64,000 nt of DNA. Origin: Gnetum montanum (taxonomy: Eukaryota > Streptophyta > Gnetopsida > Gnetales > Gnetaceae). The DNA is taken from positions 224,650 through 288,649 of the forward strand of contig MNCI01003602.1 in the NCBI GenBank assembly GCA_015680685.1, written 5' to 3'. Below are positions 23,831-35,604 of the stretch, piece after piece. Both the position numbers and the translations under genes were made by a program. How positions within the stretch are numbered: the stretch's first letter is position 1; the number at the start of each line of letters is the position of its first letter. The notes below the pieces were generated by a model. That model saw nothing but the letters and a program-made list of their open reading frames with translations, searched no databases and was not told the origin of the DNA.

Positions 23831-24449
23831 TTCTAGTGGGTTCTAGACTCTTATTTTCCTTGGTCTTCATGTAGTGAAAGATAAGATTATATTTATGACA
23901 TGTTTTCCCAAACCTTCAATTATCAATACTTCATTAGTTCTTATTATTATCAAACATCATGGAATTAATGATTAAAATTAAGTTAAAAAATTAATTCAAG
24001 ATAAGTTCATGCTAATAATATAAAAATATAATTTTTTAATTACCAAGTTCAAGCTTGGCATTCCAAAATAATTCATTAAACATGCTAACTAACTGAGGTG
24101 TTTTTTAGAAAGTAAGATTCAAAAAAATAATATAGTAAATTAGAATCCATGCATGCTACTATTTAACTAAGCAAATTATCTAACTAATTCAATGCTTCAC
24201 TTAGAGAGCATAGTACTTTTATTTCCTCTTTAGGTTATGTCAACAAGATCTATGACAAAAAATCAGGTTACCCAACTTAAGCAGTAAAATAGATGGCATG
24301 CCTATGAAACAAACAACATGTATGCTAGTAGGCATTAGTAGGCAAATCAATGGATAGTAGTAAAAGTAGCAATCCTACAATACTGCATGGTGGAAAATCT
24401 TAGTATGAACAAGCTCTAGCTCATTCATTTACAAAAATTTGCTCTATAA
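23831..24449. other. spacer, nothing recognised
   Basis: AT-rich, no supported feature. Confidence 0.5.
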
Positions 24450-24784
24450 ATCATGTCATTTCCACCCTTTGTGATGAGGATATTACCCAACCCATGTCTA
24501 AACCCCAATATATTTATGCATAAATGTTCATGTATTTTTATGTTTTCCTTTTAGTGTTATTTTTTTTATGATGATCTTAGGGTATTTTGACATTTTTTGG
24601 AGTGTTTTGAAGCTATTTTGATGACTTTAGGATGTTCCAAGGGATATGGGAACTTATTTATAGGTTTTTGGAGGTTCTAGGCCTAGAAACAAGCATCTCT
24701 ATATTTTGACCGTGTAGAGAAGAAATCCCATCTGTATGTGAGACATCCCATTTTTAAGTGATATGTCCCATCTACATTGTAGAC
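24450..24784 (-). repeat. LTR remnant split by gypsy copy A, inner part
   Basis: Continues from 31618-31944 once copy A is removed (the 5-bp target duplication TAGAC marks the join). On the minus strand it carries GATGGGA/GATGTCT-type motifs next to the insertion, then CCTATAAATAAG (24655-24666), a good TATA box. This is the order of an LTR U3 with core promoter. Its outer ends and element identity are unresolved. Confidence 0.45.
24780..24784. repeat. target-site duplication TAGAC, left copy
   Basis: TAGAC directly precedes the LTR start TGATGAG at 24785; the identical TAGAC follows the other LTR at 31618-31622. This fixes the limits of the inserted element exactly. Confidence 0.9.
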
Positions 24785-25601
24785 TGATGAGTGGCGAGGT
24801 ACCCCTACACTCAACCATACGAATATGAGCATTACATGTGTGATCTGGTCGAACTTCGCAAACTAAGTGCCTACAGGCATTATGGAACACTTAAGGTTAA
24901 TCGTTCGTTGTCTTCCTAGACTTACTTGTATTTGTCATGGTTGTATCGTTAAGTAAGTATGAGGTATGTGATTTTTATATCTTTTATGTTTTATCTCCTT
25001 ATGCTAATGAGGGAAAGGGTGAAGAGACTAAGTAACTAGCTTTAACTAACTAAGTTCTAATGCCTAGCATCAGTATCCATTCCCACTTGTCGTTCACACC
25101 CTGAACCAATAAAACCTTCTGGGATTACCAAATGCTATTCGTTACTAGGATTACCAAGCATAACACATGTGCTCAAAGCGGTCGTGCTAAATGCACTTAA
25201 CTAGGAGTGTTGAGGGTTGAGAGAGATTAATTAACTAATAAAGCATTTAAAAAATTAACAATAATTAAAGTCCTAATTACCTTAGTCCATGCACTACAAG
25301 GTTTATCCAAAAAGTTCATCTTTATTTTCGTACACAAACTTGTGCTCAAGTACAATACTTGCTCGAATAAAGATCCGTTCACTTTGGGACTCCTACTGCA
25401 GGCACATGGAAATTACTTTAAGTCTGGAATGGAAAAACTGCAAGAGTTTGGCTAAGGTCTAGATCTAGATGGAGAAACAAGGGAGAGCCACCTCTTATTT
25501 ATAGATTTGGTAGGGCTGAAATATTGTGTACATGATATTGTGGGGGAAGACACGATATTGTGTACGTGATATAGCAGCCCATGCGATATCGCATCCCATC
25601 A
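24785..25601 (-). repeat. 3' LTR of gypsy copy A
   Basis: TGATGAGTGG...CATCCCATCA. On the minus strand it opens with a cluster of GATATC/GATATT palindromes (25521-25601), followed by TATAAATAAGAGG (25491-25503) as core promoter. The adjacent plus-strand TACCCCCATG at 25602-25611 is the polypurine tract read from the other strand. Confidence 0.9.
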
Positions 25602-27590
25602 TACCCCCATGACTAAATAAAAACTCGTCCTTGAGTTCCTTACAAAATATTGGGAAGGTATGGGATTATTGACTTGAATGGAACTAATAGTGAATGGGAT
25701 GACATGTGAATGGATCTTCATTACAAAACATGACAAAACTGGTGTTCATGACAACAAGAGTGAACACCTTATACATTTGACATCAGGCTGTATTTGGTAG
25801 CTGAGAGAGAAGAGAGAAGAGAGAAGAAGTATGCTGCTGCCAACAGCAAGATTGTGCCTTTTGTTATCCATCCATAAGCATGCCATCCATCTCATTTTTT
25901 TCATAGCTTCTTTAGCACCGATCCATTCCAAGTGTTCCCTCTAGATCCAATCCATTGTTGTATGATTACCATTTGCACACACAACACAATCTTTATATTA
26001 GCAAGGGTAAATGAATCACAATGCAGTGGATACCTTGCTTCGGTGGGAGGTCCATTGGCTGAGTTGTGGTATGGCTGATATGGGTCTAGAGATATAATAG
26101 TGGTGACTATCGAAGGTGTAGGGGTTAGGAGAAAATCAAAAAAATTGGGTCAGGACCCTCATGACTAAGAGAGAACCTCCGATAGAAATATAATGGAGAA
26201 AGAAAAAAAATAAGAAAGATGGAGAAAAAGAGACAACTATAACATCGATGAAATAGATGTCAAGATGGGAATGAACAAATAGAGTGCATTGCAAAAATGT
26301 TAAGGGAAAGAATTTAACTAGTGTACCAAATAGGAATGCTAGTGGATCCTCCCCAAAGTAGGCTCATGCCCTTAATGCCTTGACAAACCCACATTTGAAG
26401 AGTCCGTAGGCTCTGGGAATGTCATTTGGAATAAGAGTTAAAGTCTNNNNNNNNNNNNNNNNNNNNNNNNNNNNNNNNNNNNNNNNNNNNNNNNNNNNNN
26501 NNNNNNNNNNNNNNNNNNNNNNNNNNNNNNNNNNNNNNNNNNNNNNNNNNNNNNNNNNNNNNNNNNNNNNNNNNNNNNNNNNNNNNNNNNNNNNNNNNNN
26601 NNNNNNNNNNNNNNNNNNNNNNNNNNNNNNNNNNNNNNNNNNNNNNNNNNNNNNNNNNNNNNNNNNNNNNNNNNNNNNNNNNNNNNNNNNNNNNNNNNNN
26701 NNNNNNNNNNNNNNNNNNNNNNNNNNNNNNNNNNNNNNNNNNNNNNNNNNNNNNNNNNNNNNNNNNNNNNNNNNNNNNNNNNNNNAAGAAAACATCCAAG
26801 CACCCAAGAGAATGGCCAACACAAATGCATCAAGTCCCCTTGAAGTCACATCCTATTCAATCCTTGAGTCCTTCCTTAGTTTGAGAAATGCCCAGTCACC
26901 GATTCGTTGATAGTTCTTATTTAGAAAGGGACTATACATTTCCAAGCTGAGAGAGACCATAGAAATTTATGGATGTATGAGTGAAGTGAACTCATTGCCT
27001 GCTATATCAAAAGAACCATACCTTAGTATCAACATCATAATCTCAAAGGTAAAAGCCAAACATTAGCAACCAGTAGAAAAAAATTCATACCATCATTTAA
27101 TAGCACTTATTGGGTGACGAACTTAAAAAAATGGATAAGACACACACATAAACACAAATAAAATAAAAAGTATGAACGATGTTGTAAAAAAAAAAGTTAA
27201 AGAAATTGTAAAACAAAAAAGTGCAAAACAAAAATGTGGAAAACAAAAATGTGTAAAAAAAAACTTAAAAGATATGAGGGTCTCAAATGATCATCATAGG
27301 TGGCCATCTCCCCCATGACTGAATTGAAAGGGAGAGATCCAAAATAATGAGCGTTTTTTTGAATTTCTTAAAAGTGTCCAACTTCTCCCAATTGATGTTT
27401 TCAAGTTAAGGGTTGGAAGTTAGCAACACTCATATTCCAATGTATTTATGCTTTTGTTGTGGGTGCAAGTTGTTCCCCCAGTTCGTTCCATGCATGTTGG
27501 TGGTCTTCTCTCTTGATTAGCTATCAACCACTAGATATTCTCTTATTGTGTGGTTGCTACATCCAAGCACCTTTGTATCTAATTTTATTG
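25602..27590 (-). other. 3' non-coding interior of gypsy copy A, with assembly gap
   Basis: Sequence collinear with 38986-40730 of copy B; for example the phrase GAGAATGGCCAACACAAATG occurs at about 26808 and again at about 40049. This is where pol would lie in a complete element, yet no RT or integrase motif is readable in either copy. A-rich tracts with AAAAATGTG phrases occur at 27180-27270. Confidence 0.7.
26447..26785. other. assembly gap (339 N)
   Basis: A run of N inside the 3' non-coding part of copy A. The corresponding interval of copy B (about 39458-40023) is about 566 bp, so the gap length may not be true. Confidence 0.99.
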
Positions 27591-27596
27591 GGCAGA

Positions 27597-28100
27597 CTAG
27601 TTGCATGCAGGAGATGCTGAGCATTCCTCCATGTCATCACCCTCTAAGTCACTGTATGTGATGCATGAAACTTTCTTCTTCTCGATATTTCCATAAATTT
27701 TTTCATTAGATATTTCCAAGGAAAGATCACGGATTCCTAGGCACATGTTGATGGTGTTGAGCCATGTACTACCCATTATAATTGGGAATTTCCCCTTGTT
27801 ACTGTTGACTTTTATCACTAGGAAATTAGCTGGGTATGACCAACCACACACAGTGGTAACAATGTCCTCCACCAATCCCAAAGGAATGGTGATGGACTGG
27901 TCAGCTAGCTCTAGTTGAATATTGCTCTTCTTGAGTGGGGGCAGGTTCTAGGGTTTATACATTTCTTGTGAGATTAAGTTGACTCTGGAACCTGAGTCAA
28001 GAAGAGCCTTATGAGGTTCATTCCCAATGACTTGGAGATAAATTAAGGGACTTTCAGAATCAGAGAGTTTCCTAGGAAGGTGGCCTACCTTGATCCAGTC
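27597..28100 (-). pseudogene. gypsy aspartic protease, copy A
   Basis: Minus strand: near 27990 the frame reads LLDSGSRVNLIS, a retropepsin active site with catalytic Asp intact. It continues in the open stretch 27597-27881, with IPLGLVEDIVTTVCGW, FPIIMGSTWLNT (the flap/ILGR-type box of plant gypsy proteases) and the C-terminal KKKVSCITYSDLEGDD. A stop near 27950 separates the parts. The protein would cut Gag in the particle. Confidence 0.8.
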
Positions 28101-28199
28101 AGTAATGGTATGTGTTAACATAACTATATGCGTTGAGCTCTGTTGTTGGTTTCAAGGGAGCTCCGAAGCCTTATTTGTTGGAGAAGTGGTCATATACTC

Positions 28200-30392
28200 A
28201 ACCACTTGTGATTGTGAGAGCTTTTTTGGACTCTAGGTTCTAAAGAAACGTCTTCTTTTCATGTGGTTCTTAGAACCAGTATCAGGTTGAAGGTTTACAG
28301 CTCTCGTAGCATTACATTGTTGTGGTTGAGCAAGGAGTTCCCCTTGCATCGTTGGAGCGGGTGGTAGTGGAACTATCGTTGTAAGAGTGGGGGATGGATT
28401 CAGAGGATGGTATGCATGTGGTGTGTCTCCCATAAGATAAGGAGTCCTAAAATACTCCTAAACTTGGTAGTGACGTTGTGGGGTTGCATGACCCATAGAG
28501 TCACTTGGAGAAACCGACTACTGCACGTAATAGCCATACAGGTCTGGTTGCCGATAAGGGTATTCTTGCCTAGGTGGTGGCATCCCCCATGACTGTGGGT
28601 GTTGCCACTGCTGGTTTTGCCCTATAGGTTGTGGTGAAGTTCCACTTGGATAATATGTTAACTATTGGTGGAATTGCTTTGGGTTACCTTGTGGATAAGG
28701 TAACCTTCAGGGTGCTTGTCATTTGTTAAGTCATCGGTTAAGTGCATACACCCCAGACTCTTATAGATGTGAGATTATTGGGCAACATTCCTTAGGATGG
28801 TTATATTGGCAAATCTCACATCCACCATCATTTTCTGTATCCAAATCCACAACCTCATCAGCAATAATCATTTTTCCCTTACCCTTGTTACGTCCATGGT
28901 CTAAATCTCTCCGTTTTTTCCTATCATGATTACTACTTCACTCCTCCTTAGACTCCTCTATGATTTTTAGGACAGTTTCAATTTTACTATCTAAGGAGCT
29001 CCATATTTCATCTACCTTAGGTGACACTTCCATTGTTAGTTTCTGAAGTGTAAAGGTTTTTCTATTCACCAACTCTTTGAGTGGTGACTCATCCTCTTCC
29101 TCGCAGAATCTCACTCCCCTCTTTCAGAGGGAAGGATCATGCTTGTACTCTTCCATGCTTTCTCTTTTCTGTAGCTCCCCTTCTTCTTTAGCTACTTGCT
29201 CTAAAAATCTATGAACTTCATGGGATCTAAGTTCAGATAATCTCCCTTGGGCATATGTCCCAAGGATTCTCCTAGTTACATGTCTTAGCCCATCTACGAG
29301 AGGGCGGAGTTAATCCCGTTGTGCGTAATCATGGCCCGAGCAATGATGTAGCAATGCATAATATCGGCCCATGGTAGCATCCAAGGATTCATGATTACCC
29401 TACTTCCATCCTTGGATCTACTTATGCAAGTTGGACACTCTGGAGTACATTTGGTATTTATCGTTAAACAATTCTAGCATTGTACTCCACCTCCTAATGG
29501 TTTCCGGCTCTAAAGACTGGTACCAACTTTTTGCTTCCTTTATAACTGTCCTTGGAAACAACTTTAACTTCTACCACTTTTTCTCAAAATTTTGCAAGGT
29601 GCAGGCATCGTGGAATGCCTTTAAGTGATTCTTCGATTCAACATTGTATCCCCCCTCAAACTATGGAATATTATTCATGTCTAGTCTCTTGATCCGGCTG
29701 TCTTTCTAGTGCCTTGTAGGTATTCTAATGGCCTCCATAATATCTAACATACTTCAGGTGGCAAGTAGGGGTTTTTCATGATCATCTCTCTATTGACATC
29801 TATGATGCCTACATGGTTTCCTACTTTCCCTTCTATGCCTTAACTCTCTCGAATGCCCTTGTCCTCACTCTCGACTCTCTCATCAAGGTCTCTAATCTTG
29901 CTTACCCTTATCCTCACCATTGTGCTCTTTGTGACTATGTCCTGATGTGGAAGGAGAGGGTGAATGATGTGATGAAGAAGAAGAAGAAGGGGAATCATTT
30001 CCATGATGATGTTTCTTACCTTCTCTTTGGTGGCTACGGCCCTGATCATGATGACGATCAGATTTTTCTGCTTTTTCATGTGTTGTTACCTCATTGAACA
30101 CTTGGTATTCATGGGAATCAGAACTAGGGTTGTGAATCATAGAATGTAGGTTCTGATACCCTACCTCCTCACCATCGTGAGGAGCGAGAACATCATTATG
30201 TGAAGAACCTATTGAGATAGGTTCACTACCCTTAACTTCTCTTATGATAGGTGAAGTGTTGTGGGGTCCTTTGCCCTTCAACGATGTGTGATAACTCTCT
30301 TGCCGTGAGTCCCTTAGACATTGCACTGCTGTGGGGTGGTAATCACTTATGTCATAATCTTCTACAACATATTCAGCGTATAATTCCATCAT
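28200..30392 (-). pseudogene. gypsy gag, copy A
   Basis: Minus-strand gag in several frames. The open N-terminal stretch 29892-30392 (166 codons) starts MMELYAEYVVEDYD and runs into His/Ser-rich low complexity (SPSSSSSSHHSPSPS). The central capsid-like part (about 29200-29750) is broken by stops but collinear with copy B. A zinc-knuckle variant CEICQYNHPKEC (C-x2-C-x4-H-x3-C) lies near 28830. A Gln/Pro/His-rich tail leads to the protease. Identification rests on copy B comparison and order. Confidence 0.7.
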
Positions 30393-30782
30393 GCCTATCT
30401 ATGCAATAGCACGAAGCAACATGTTAGGGACTGCCCAATCTGGAGGCAACACTATGTTACCTTGAAGGTCTCTCCAGCGCAATTGTTCATCCTGATGGAG
30501 GATAAAAGTAAAATTGGGTATATACTCATCATGATGAGTATATACCATCTGATACTATTGAGGAACTGGTGGTTCTTGGTTATGTGTGTTAGATTGCTAA
30601 CTGTCTCTTGTGTGATCCCTAGGTGGTGAAGTGCTTTTATGAGAAGAAGAAGACATTGTTATTTTGTTAGTATGCTATTGACCATTGTTTAAATTTTCTT
30701 CTGATTAATCCTAAGGGTTCATTTAAGCTTCCCAAATATGTGCATGATTTCCTATGTTCTACTTAGCACACAAACAACTTAG

Positions 30783-30800
30783 TCCCCGGCAACGGCGCCA
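30783..30800 (-). promoter_or_regulatory. primer binding site, Asp tRNA (perfect 18-mer)
   Basis: The minus strand reads TGGCGCCGTTGCCGGGGA, the exact complement of the 3' end of plant tRNA-Asp including CCA. It sits one base inside the 5' LTR. Confidence 0.95.
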
Positions 30801-30801
30801 A

Positions 30802-31617
30802 TGATGAGTGGCGAGGTACCCCTACACTCAACCATACGAATACGAGCGTTACACATGTGATCTAGTCGAACTCCATAGACTAAGTGCCTAGACACCTTAT
30901 GGAACACTTAAGGTTAATCGTTCATTGTCTTCCCAGACTTACTTGTATTTTTCACGGTCGTATGGTTAAGTAAGTATGAAGTATGTGATTTTTATATCTT
31001 TTATGTTTTATCTTCTTATGATAATGAGGTAAAGGGTGAAGAGACTAAGTAACTAGCTTTAACTAACTAAGTTCTAATGCCTAGCATCAGTATCCATTCC
31101 CACTTTTCGTTCACACCCTGAACCAATGCAACCTTCTGGGATTACCAAACGCTATTCATTACTAGGATTTCTAAGCATAACGTGCATGCTCAAGGCGGTC
31201 GTATTGAATGCACTTAACTAGGAGTGGTGAGGGTTAAGAGAGATTAATTAACTAATAAATCATTTAAACAATTAATAATAATTAAATTCCTAATTAGCTT
31301 AGTCCATGTACTACAAGGTTTATCCAAAACGTTCATCTTTATTTCCATACACAAACTTGTGCTCAGGTACAATATTTGCTTGAATAAAGATCCGTTCACT
31401 TTCGGACTCCTACTGTGGGTACATGGAAATTACTCTTACTCTGGAATGGAAAAACTGCAAGAGTTTGGCTAAGGTCTATATCTAGATGGAGAAACAAGGG
31501 ATAGCCACCTCTTATTTATAGATTTGACGATGTGCTGCGATATCGCATACGCGATATCGTGGGGGATGCGATATCACATACGTGATATCACGACCCATGC
31601 AATATCATGTCCCATCA
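30802..31617 (-). repeat. 5' LTR of gypsy copy A
   Basis: Near-identical partner of 24785-25601, same TG...CA ends. TATA box TATAAATAAGAGG (minus) at 31508-31520 downstream of the GATATC cluster (31535-31617). Transcription of the element would start just below 31508. Confidence 0.9.
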
Positions 31618-31944
31618 TAGACATCTCTACTAAGACATCCCACATGATTTGAAAACATCTACTCTAAGACCTCTACACTCAAGAAATATTTCTTCTATTT
31701 CTCATAGACATCTTCCATGGATTTTAATGGACCTTAAATTGAATGATAAATTGGAGGGAAGATAAAGAGACATGGGGAGAAAAGATATAAATATACTTCT
31801 TGGGCCTTCAATTTGATTAAGAAAGTCAAAAAAAAGAAAAATAGAGTTTTAGGTGAGAATAGAAATAGAAAGAGAGAGTGTAGGGAGTTTAGAGAAGAGT
31901 AGAAGAAGAGATAGAGTCTTGGCAATGTGCCTTGATGATCATAC
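31618..31944 (-). repeat. LTR remnant split by gypsy copy A, outer part
   Basis: Starts with the right target duplication TAGAC (31618-31622) and holds further AGACATC motifs up to about 31715. Also contains TATAAATA on the plus strand (31785-31793). Ends where the neighbouring copia-like LTR begins at 31945. Confidence 0.45.
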
Positions 31945-33283
31945 TAAGGATCATTGAACTTAGAAAGTGGGTGGGGGGGGGGGGGGGGGGTGTGAATAAG
32001 TCCTCCTATTTAAAAATTTGTTGAGATAAAGAATACACCATACTTAATGTGGTTCCCCAACTTGGTTAGTCCATACTTAGAGGATAGTTTGCAAGCACAC
32101 CTCCAAACTTCGTTGCTCTCAAATGTGGTTTGAAGGGTACCACATCCTGTACAAGCTCTAAGCTCCACTCTAGAGTGATTCAATGCTACAAATCCACTAA
32201 ACCCTACAAGGTCTTGATAAGCTTAGAATGTGATTTCTAGGACCCCAAAACCTTTACAACTTGAGCTCCACTTTGGAGTATTGTGACACTACACAACCAA
32301 TTAATCCCGTAGGATTCCAAAAATCTCAAGGATGATGCCTTATCACAATAAGCACATCCACCCTACAGGACAATAAGAGAATCAAAAATTATAAGCTAGG
32401 AATGCAACTAAACTTGTTGATCCTTGTACAATGAGGTACAACTCACTTTGACAAATTACAATAGAGAAAAGATAGTATAATGAGGAACAATATCACACTA
32501 ATGATTAATACATTAATTGCTTTATATGACACTTAAAAGTACAATAATTCTTGCACATTTCCAAATGAAATGAAGTCTTTTTATAGCCAATATGTTTCCA
32601 AAATCACCTTGTAATTCATGAAATGGCTATCTAATGATTACTAGAAACATCTTCTTCAAGGATGAGACATCTTTCTGCATCAAACCTTCATTTGGAAGAA
32701 ACATCTTTTCTTCAGGAAAGATGTCATTGTAGAGACATCTTTAGAATGACATCTTTCTCTCTAGAAATATGTCTACTATTTTTTAGAGATGTCTTTTTCT
32801 ATTGAGTCTTCAACTCAACCAAGATGTATTTATCATCAAGGAGACATCTTTCTCTAGTAGTAGACATCTATTTTTTCTTGAAGACATCTTTTTTGAAACT
32901 CCTTCTTCTTAGCCAAGACATCTACTATTTCTTGGATACGTCTTTCTTCAATTTAAAATCCTTGGTCCTTGTCCCTAATCATTGGATTTTCATTTTGAAG
33001 TCTTCATTTCTTATCCATGCTCTTTGAATTCTTGCATGTTCACTTGATACCTTCTAGATGTCCTTCTTCTTTAAGCTCTTCTTTTGTCTGAACCAGTTCA
33101 TTCCTTGTCATCAAAGTAGTCTTCATCTTGGTCTCCTAAGATCTTCATTTTGATATTGCTTTTTAGGTTTCATCAAATCTTTTTCTTGTGTTTCCAATGT
33201 AATTTTTCCTACAATCACAATAATTAAACGAACATTCTTGTACTCTATTTTTCTAAATGTGTTAACATACCAAAAAGTCAACA
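31945..33283 (-). repeat. 3' LTR of copia-like element 1
   Basis: Reverse complement of the 14247-15402 LTR family: minus start TGTTGACTTTTTGG at 33283, U3 with numerous AGATGTCT/AAGATGTC motifs (32640-32960), TATA-like CTATAAAAAGAC (32576-32587), and the U5 CTAAGTTCAATGATCC end at 31945. It holds an 18-G run at 31973-31990 not seen in the others and is longer (1339 bp). Confidence 0.9.
31973..31990. repeat. G18 homopolymer
   Basis: Uninterrupted run of 18 G near the U5 end of the LTR; likely replication slippage or an assembly uncertainty, and a possible G-quadruplex former. Confidence 0.9.
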
Positions 33284-34511
33284 ATCTCCCCCTTTTTGGT
33301 AATGTTCAAAACTTAATAAAATGGATTAGTTGACATAAAAATAACCAAATAATCTTCCCCTTTTTGAATAGTATCAAAAATGATAAAGCACATAAACATC
33401 TCTAATGACATATCATAAAACAACAACATCAAATAGAATGCATGACAAAACAACTCTCCCCTTTGTTGAAAAGGAACAAAAAGGACATAAAAAATATAAT
33501 ATTGCTCAATCATAGCTATACCATTTTCACAAAAGATATTCATAGTAGCACAATTTTCATCAAAATAAATTCCCAATAACATATATACTCATTGTATAAC
33601 AGATATATCATTTTTCAAATAAAGCTCTTTCAAAGATATCCATATTGATTGCCAGAATCTTGAAAAAGTTTAAGGTATATTATCCAACCTTTTTCAACAA
33701 CCCTCTAACAAGCCTTTATAATAGAAATGTGAGTACTTCTTACTTTACTTTAAATCCACCTCTTAAAAAACTTTTTATAGGGTTGAAGATGTCAAAACAA
33801 ATAGGAGTTGCCCCTTATCAAAATCTAAATTTTTAGCATAGAGAATCAAGAAACCTATCTTTTTGAACTAATATTATCATCTGTTAAACAATATTTCATG
33901 ATTCCATCAGTACTCAACTCCTTTAAAAGCATCATAAAGGAAATTTTATGGCAAGGAAAGGACATGCTTGTATAAGAAAAATTAATTTCTCATAAAGAAG
34001 GACAAATGCCAAATCAAAACATGTAGATGTCCAAAAATAGCCAAGCATATTATTAACAACATGTTTCAATAGTAATCAAATGTAACCAAATGATGTCACA
34101 AGATAAAATATATCCAAGATTTAATTCTACTTTTACCTTGGATTCTATACCATACCCTTACATGACATGAATTCTTGCTCATTTCTAGAATGTGATATTG
34201 TGTTGCTTGAGTGTTTCTTAGCAAAAGCCTCCAAAGACCCCCCCTACATAGGTGACCTATAAGATGAAAATTAGAAATAGGCTCCTCCTACACATGTGCA
34301 ACTCTCCTTGGTATTTTAAGATAATCTTGCATTTTTTAAGGAAGTACTCATCATATATTATCAACAAACCATAACTATAGGTCAACGTTAAGATTAAATG
34401 TGGAAACTAAGGTCTCCAATCAATAATATTGATAGAATTTTTGGAAATGTGTCTTCAAAATCATGACTTATCATAACAATGGCTAAGATATCCAAAAGGA
34501 CATGAGCTTAG
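33284..34511 (-). other. 3' interior of copia-like element 1, non-coding
   Basis: Follows the LTR on the minus strand with a polypurine tract. Collinear with element 2's 35605-36990 (shared CCAAAGAC..CCCCCTACAT..GTGACCT and AAGGTCTCCAATCAATAATA phrases). No ORF with a recognised domain; the ORF2 of the 14-21 kb element is absent. Confidence 0.7.
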
Positions 34512-35604
34512 TGTAGATCATTGAACTTAGAAGGCGGGATGAAAAAGTTTCCCTAATTTAAAATATTTTAGACAAAGCACATACACCGAATTTAATGTGG
34601 TTCCCCAACTTGGGCAGCCACCCTTACAGGGTAGATCACAAGCATACCTCCAAATGTTTTTGCTCTCAAATGTGGTTTGAAGGGTATCATACCCTGTATA
34701 ATCTCTAAGCTCTACTATGGAGTGAGTTGATGCTATGAATCCAATCAACCCCATAAGATCCCAACAATGTTAGAAAGTGGTTTTTAGGATCCCACAACCT
34801 TTACAACTTAAGCTCCACTCTAGAGTGTTGTGGCTCTACACCAACACTCAATCTTGCAAGATCCTGACAAGATCAAACAAGATTCCTTCCTCTAAGAAGC
34901 ACATCAACCCCACAAAGAAACAAAAGAGAATAACAATCACAAGGAAAGAATGAAACTAAGTTTTTTGATCCTTGCACTTTGATGCACAACTCACTTTGGC
35001 TAATTACAAATAGACAAATGATTGTACAATGAGGAACAATAATGAATACAATGATTTCATGATGATTACACAATGATAGTACATAAGCTTGCACATTTTC
35101 GAATGAGAATAATATCTTCTTATAGCCACTATGTTTCCAAATTCATCTTGGAACTTGTGCAATGGCTAACTAATGATCATGAAAGATGTCTTCTTCATGA
35201 CTAATATGTCTTTCTACATTTGGCATCCATTTTGAGAAGCCATCTTCTTCTAGTGAAAGATGTCTTTCTAATATTGGCCTTCACTTTGGGAAGACATATT
35301 TGTCTAAGGAAAGATGTCTTTCTGTTAAAAAAGACATTTTCTATATTGTAGAGATATCTTCTTTTGTGTTGCCTTCAATTCTGCCAAGATGTCTACTATT
35401 TCGTGAAGATGTCTTTCTTTGCACTTGAATTCTTCATTTCTTATCTCACTCGAAGGTCTTGATGATGTCAACTTTACTTGAAAGTTCTTGAAGTCTATGA
35501 AGTCCTTGTTCACACTCTTTCCCTAAAGACACATAGCCACATAAATATACAAGCATCCTTGTACTCCATTTCACTTAACATTTTGACACACCAAAAGGAA
35601 AATA
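34512..35604 (-). repeat. 3' LTR of copia-like element 2
   Basis: Minus-strand LTR ending TGTAGATCATTG (plus reading) at 34512, i.e. a clean CA end on the minus strand. U3 with AGATGTCT motifs at 35180-35430. TATA-like CTATAAGAAG near 35115. Confidence 0.9.

Larger units (their letters stand above)
24785..31617 (-). mobile_element. gag-protease-only gypsy element with Asp-tRNA PBS, copy A
   Basis: Two LTRs (24785-25601 and 30802-31617, each about 816 bp, ends TGATG...CATCA), an Asp-tRNA PBS at 30783-30800, and a perfect 5-bp target duplication. The minus-strand interior has gag (about 30392 to 28200) and protease (28100 to 27597), then 2 kb without coding signal to the 3' LTR. No RT, RNase H or integrase is visible. 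The Asp-tRNA PBS is typical of the Athila/Tat side of plant Ty3/gypsy. A second copy with the same structure lies at 38140-44889, so this deleted form itself was amplified, using enzymes from elsewhere. Confidence 0.9.
31945..34511 (-). mobile_element. copia-like LTR element 1 of the nest, 3' part
   Basis: 3' LTR (31945-33283) plus 1.2 kb of interior that is collinear with 35605-36990 of element 2. The interior stops at 34511 where element 2 is inserted, and resumes at 46805 (shared phrase AGATCATCA at both 36990 and 46830 in element 2 and element 1). It is the outer, older host of the nest. Confidence 0.8.

Noticed and set aside
24699-24890. 63-codon minus-strand frame
   Set aside because: It crosses the junction between the LTR remnant and gypsy copy A, so it is a chance product of the insertion.
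26364-26910. Open frames of 125-163 codons on both strands
   Set aside because: They span the 339-N gap; most of their length is undetermined sequence.
29813-30097. Plus-strand and second minus-strand open frames over gypsy gag copy A
   Set aside because: They overlap the recognised minus-strand gag N-terminus in other frames and show no domain.
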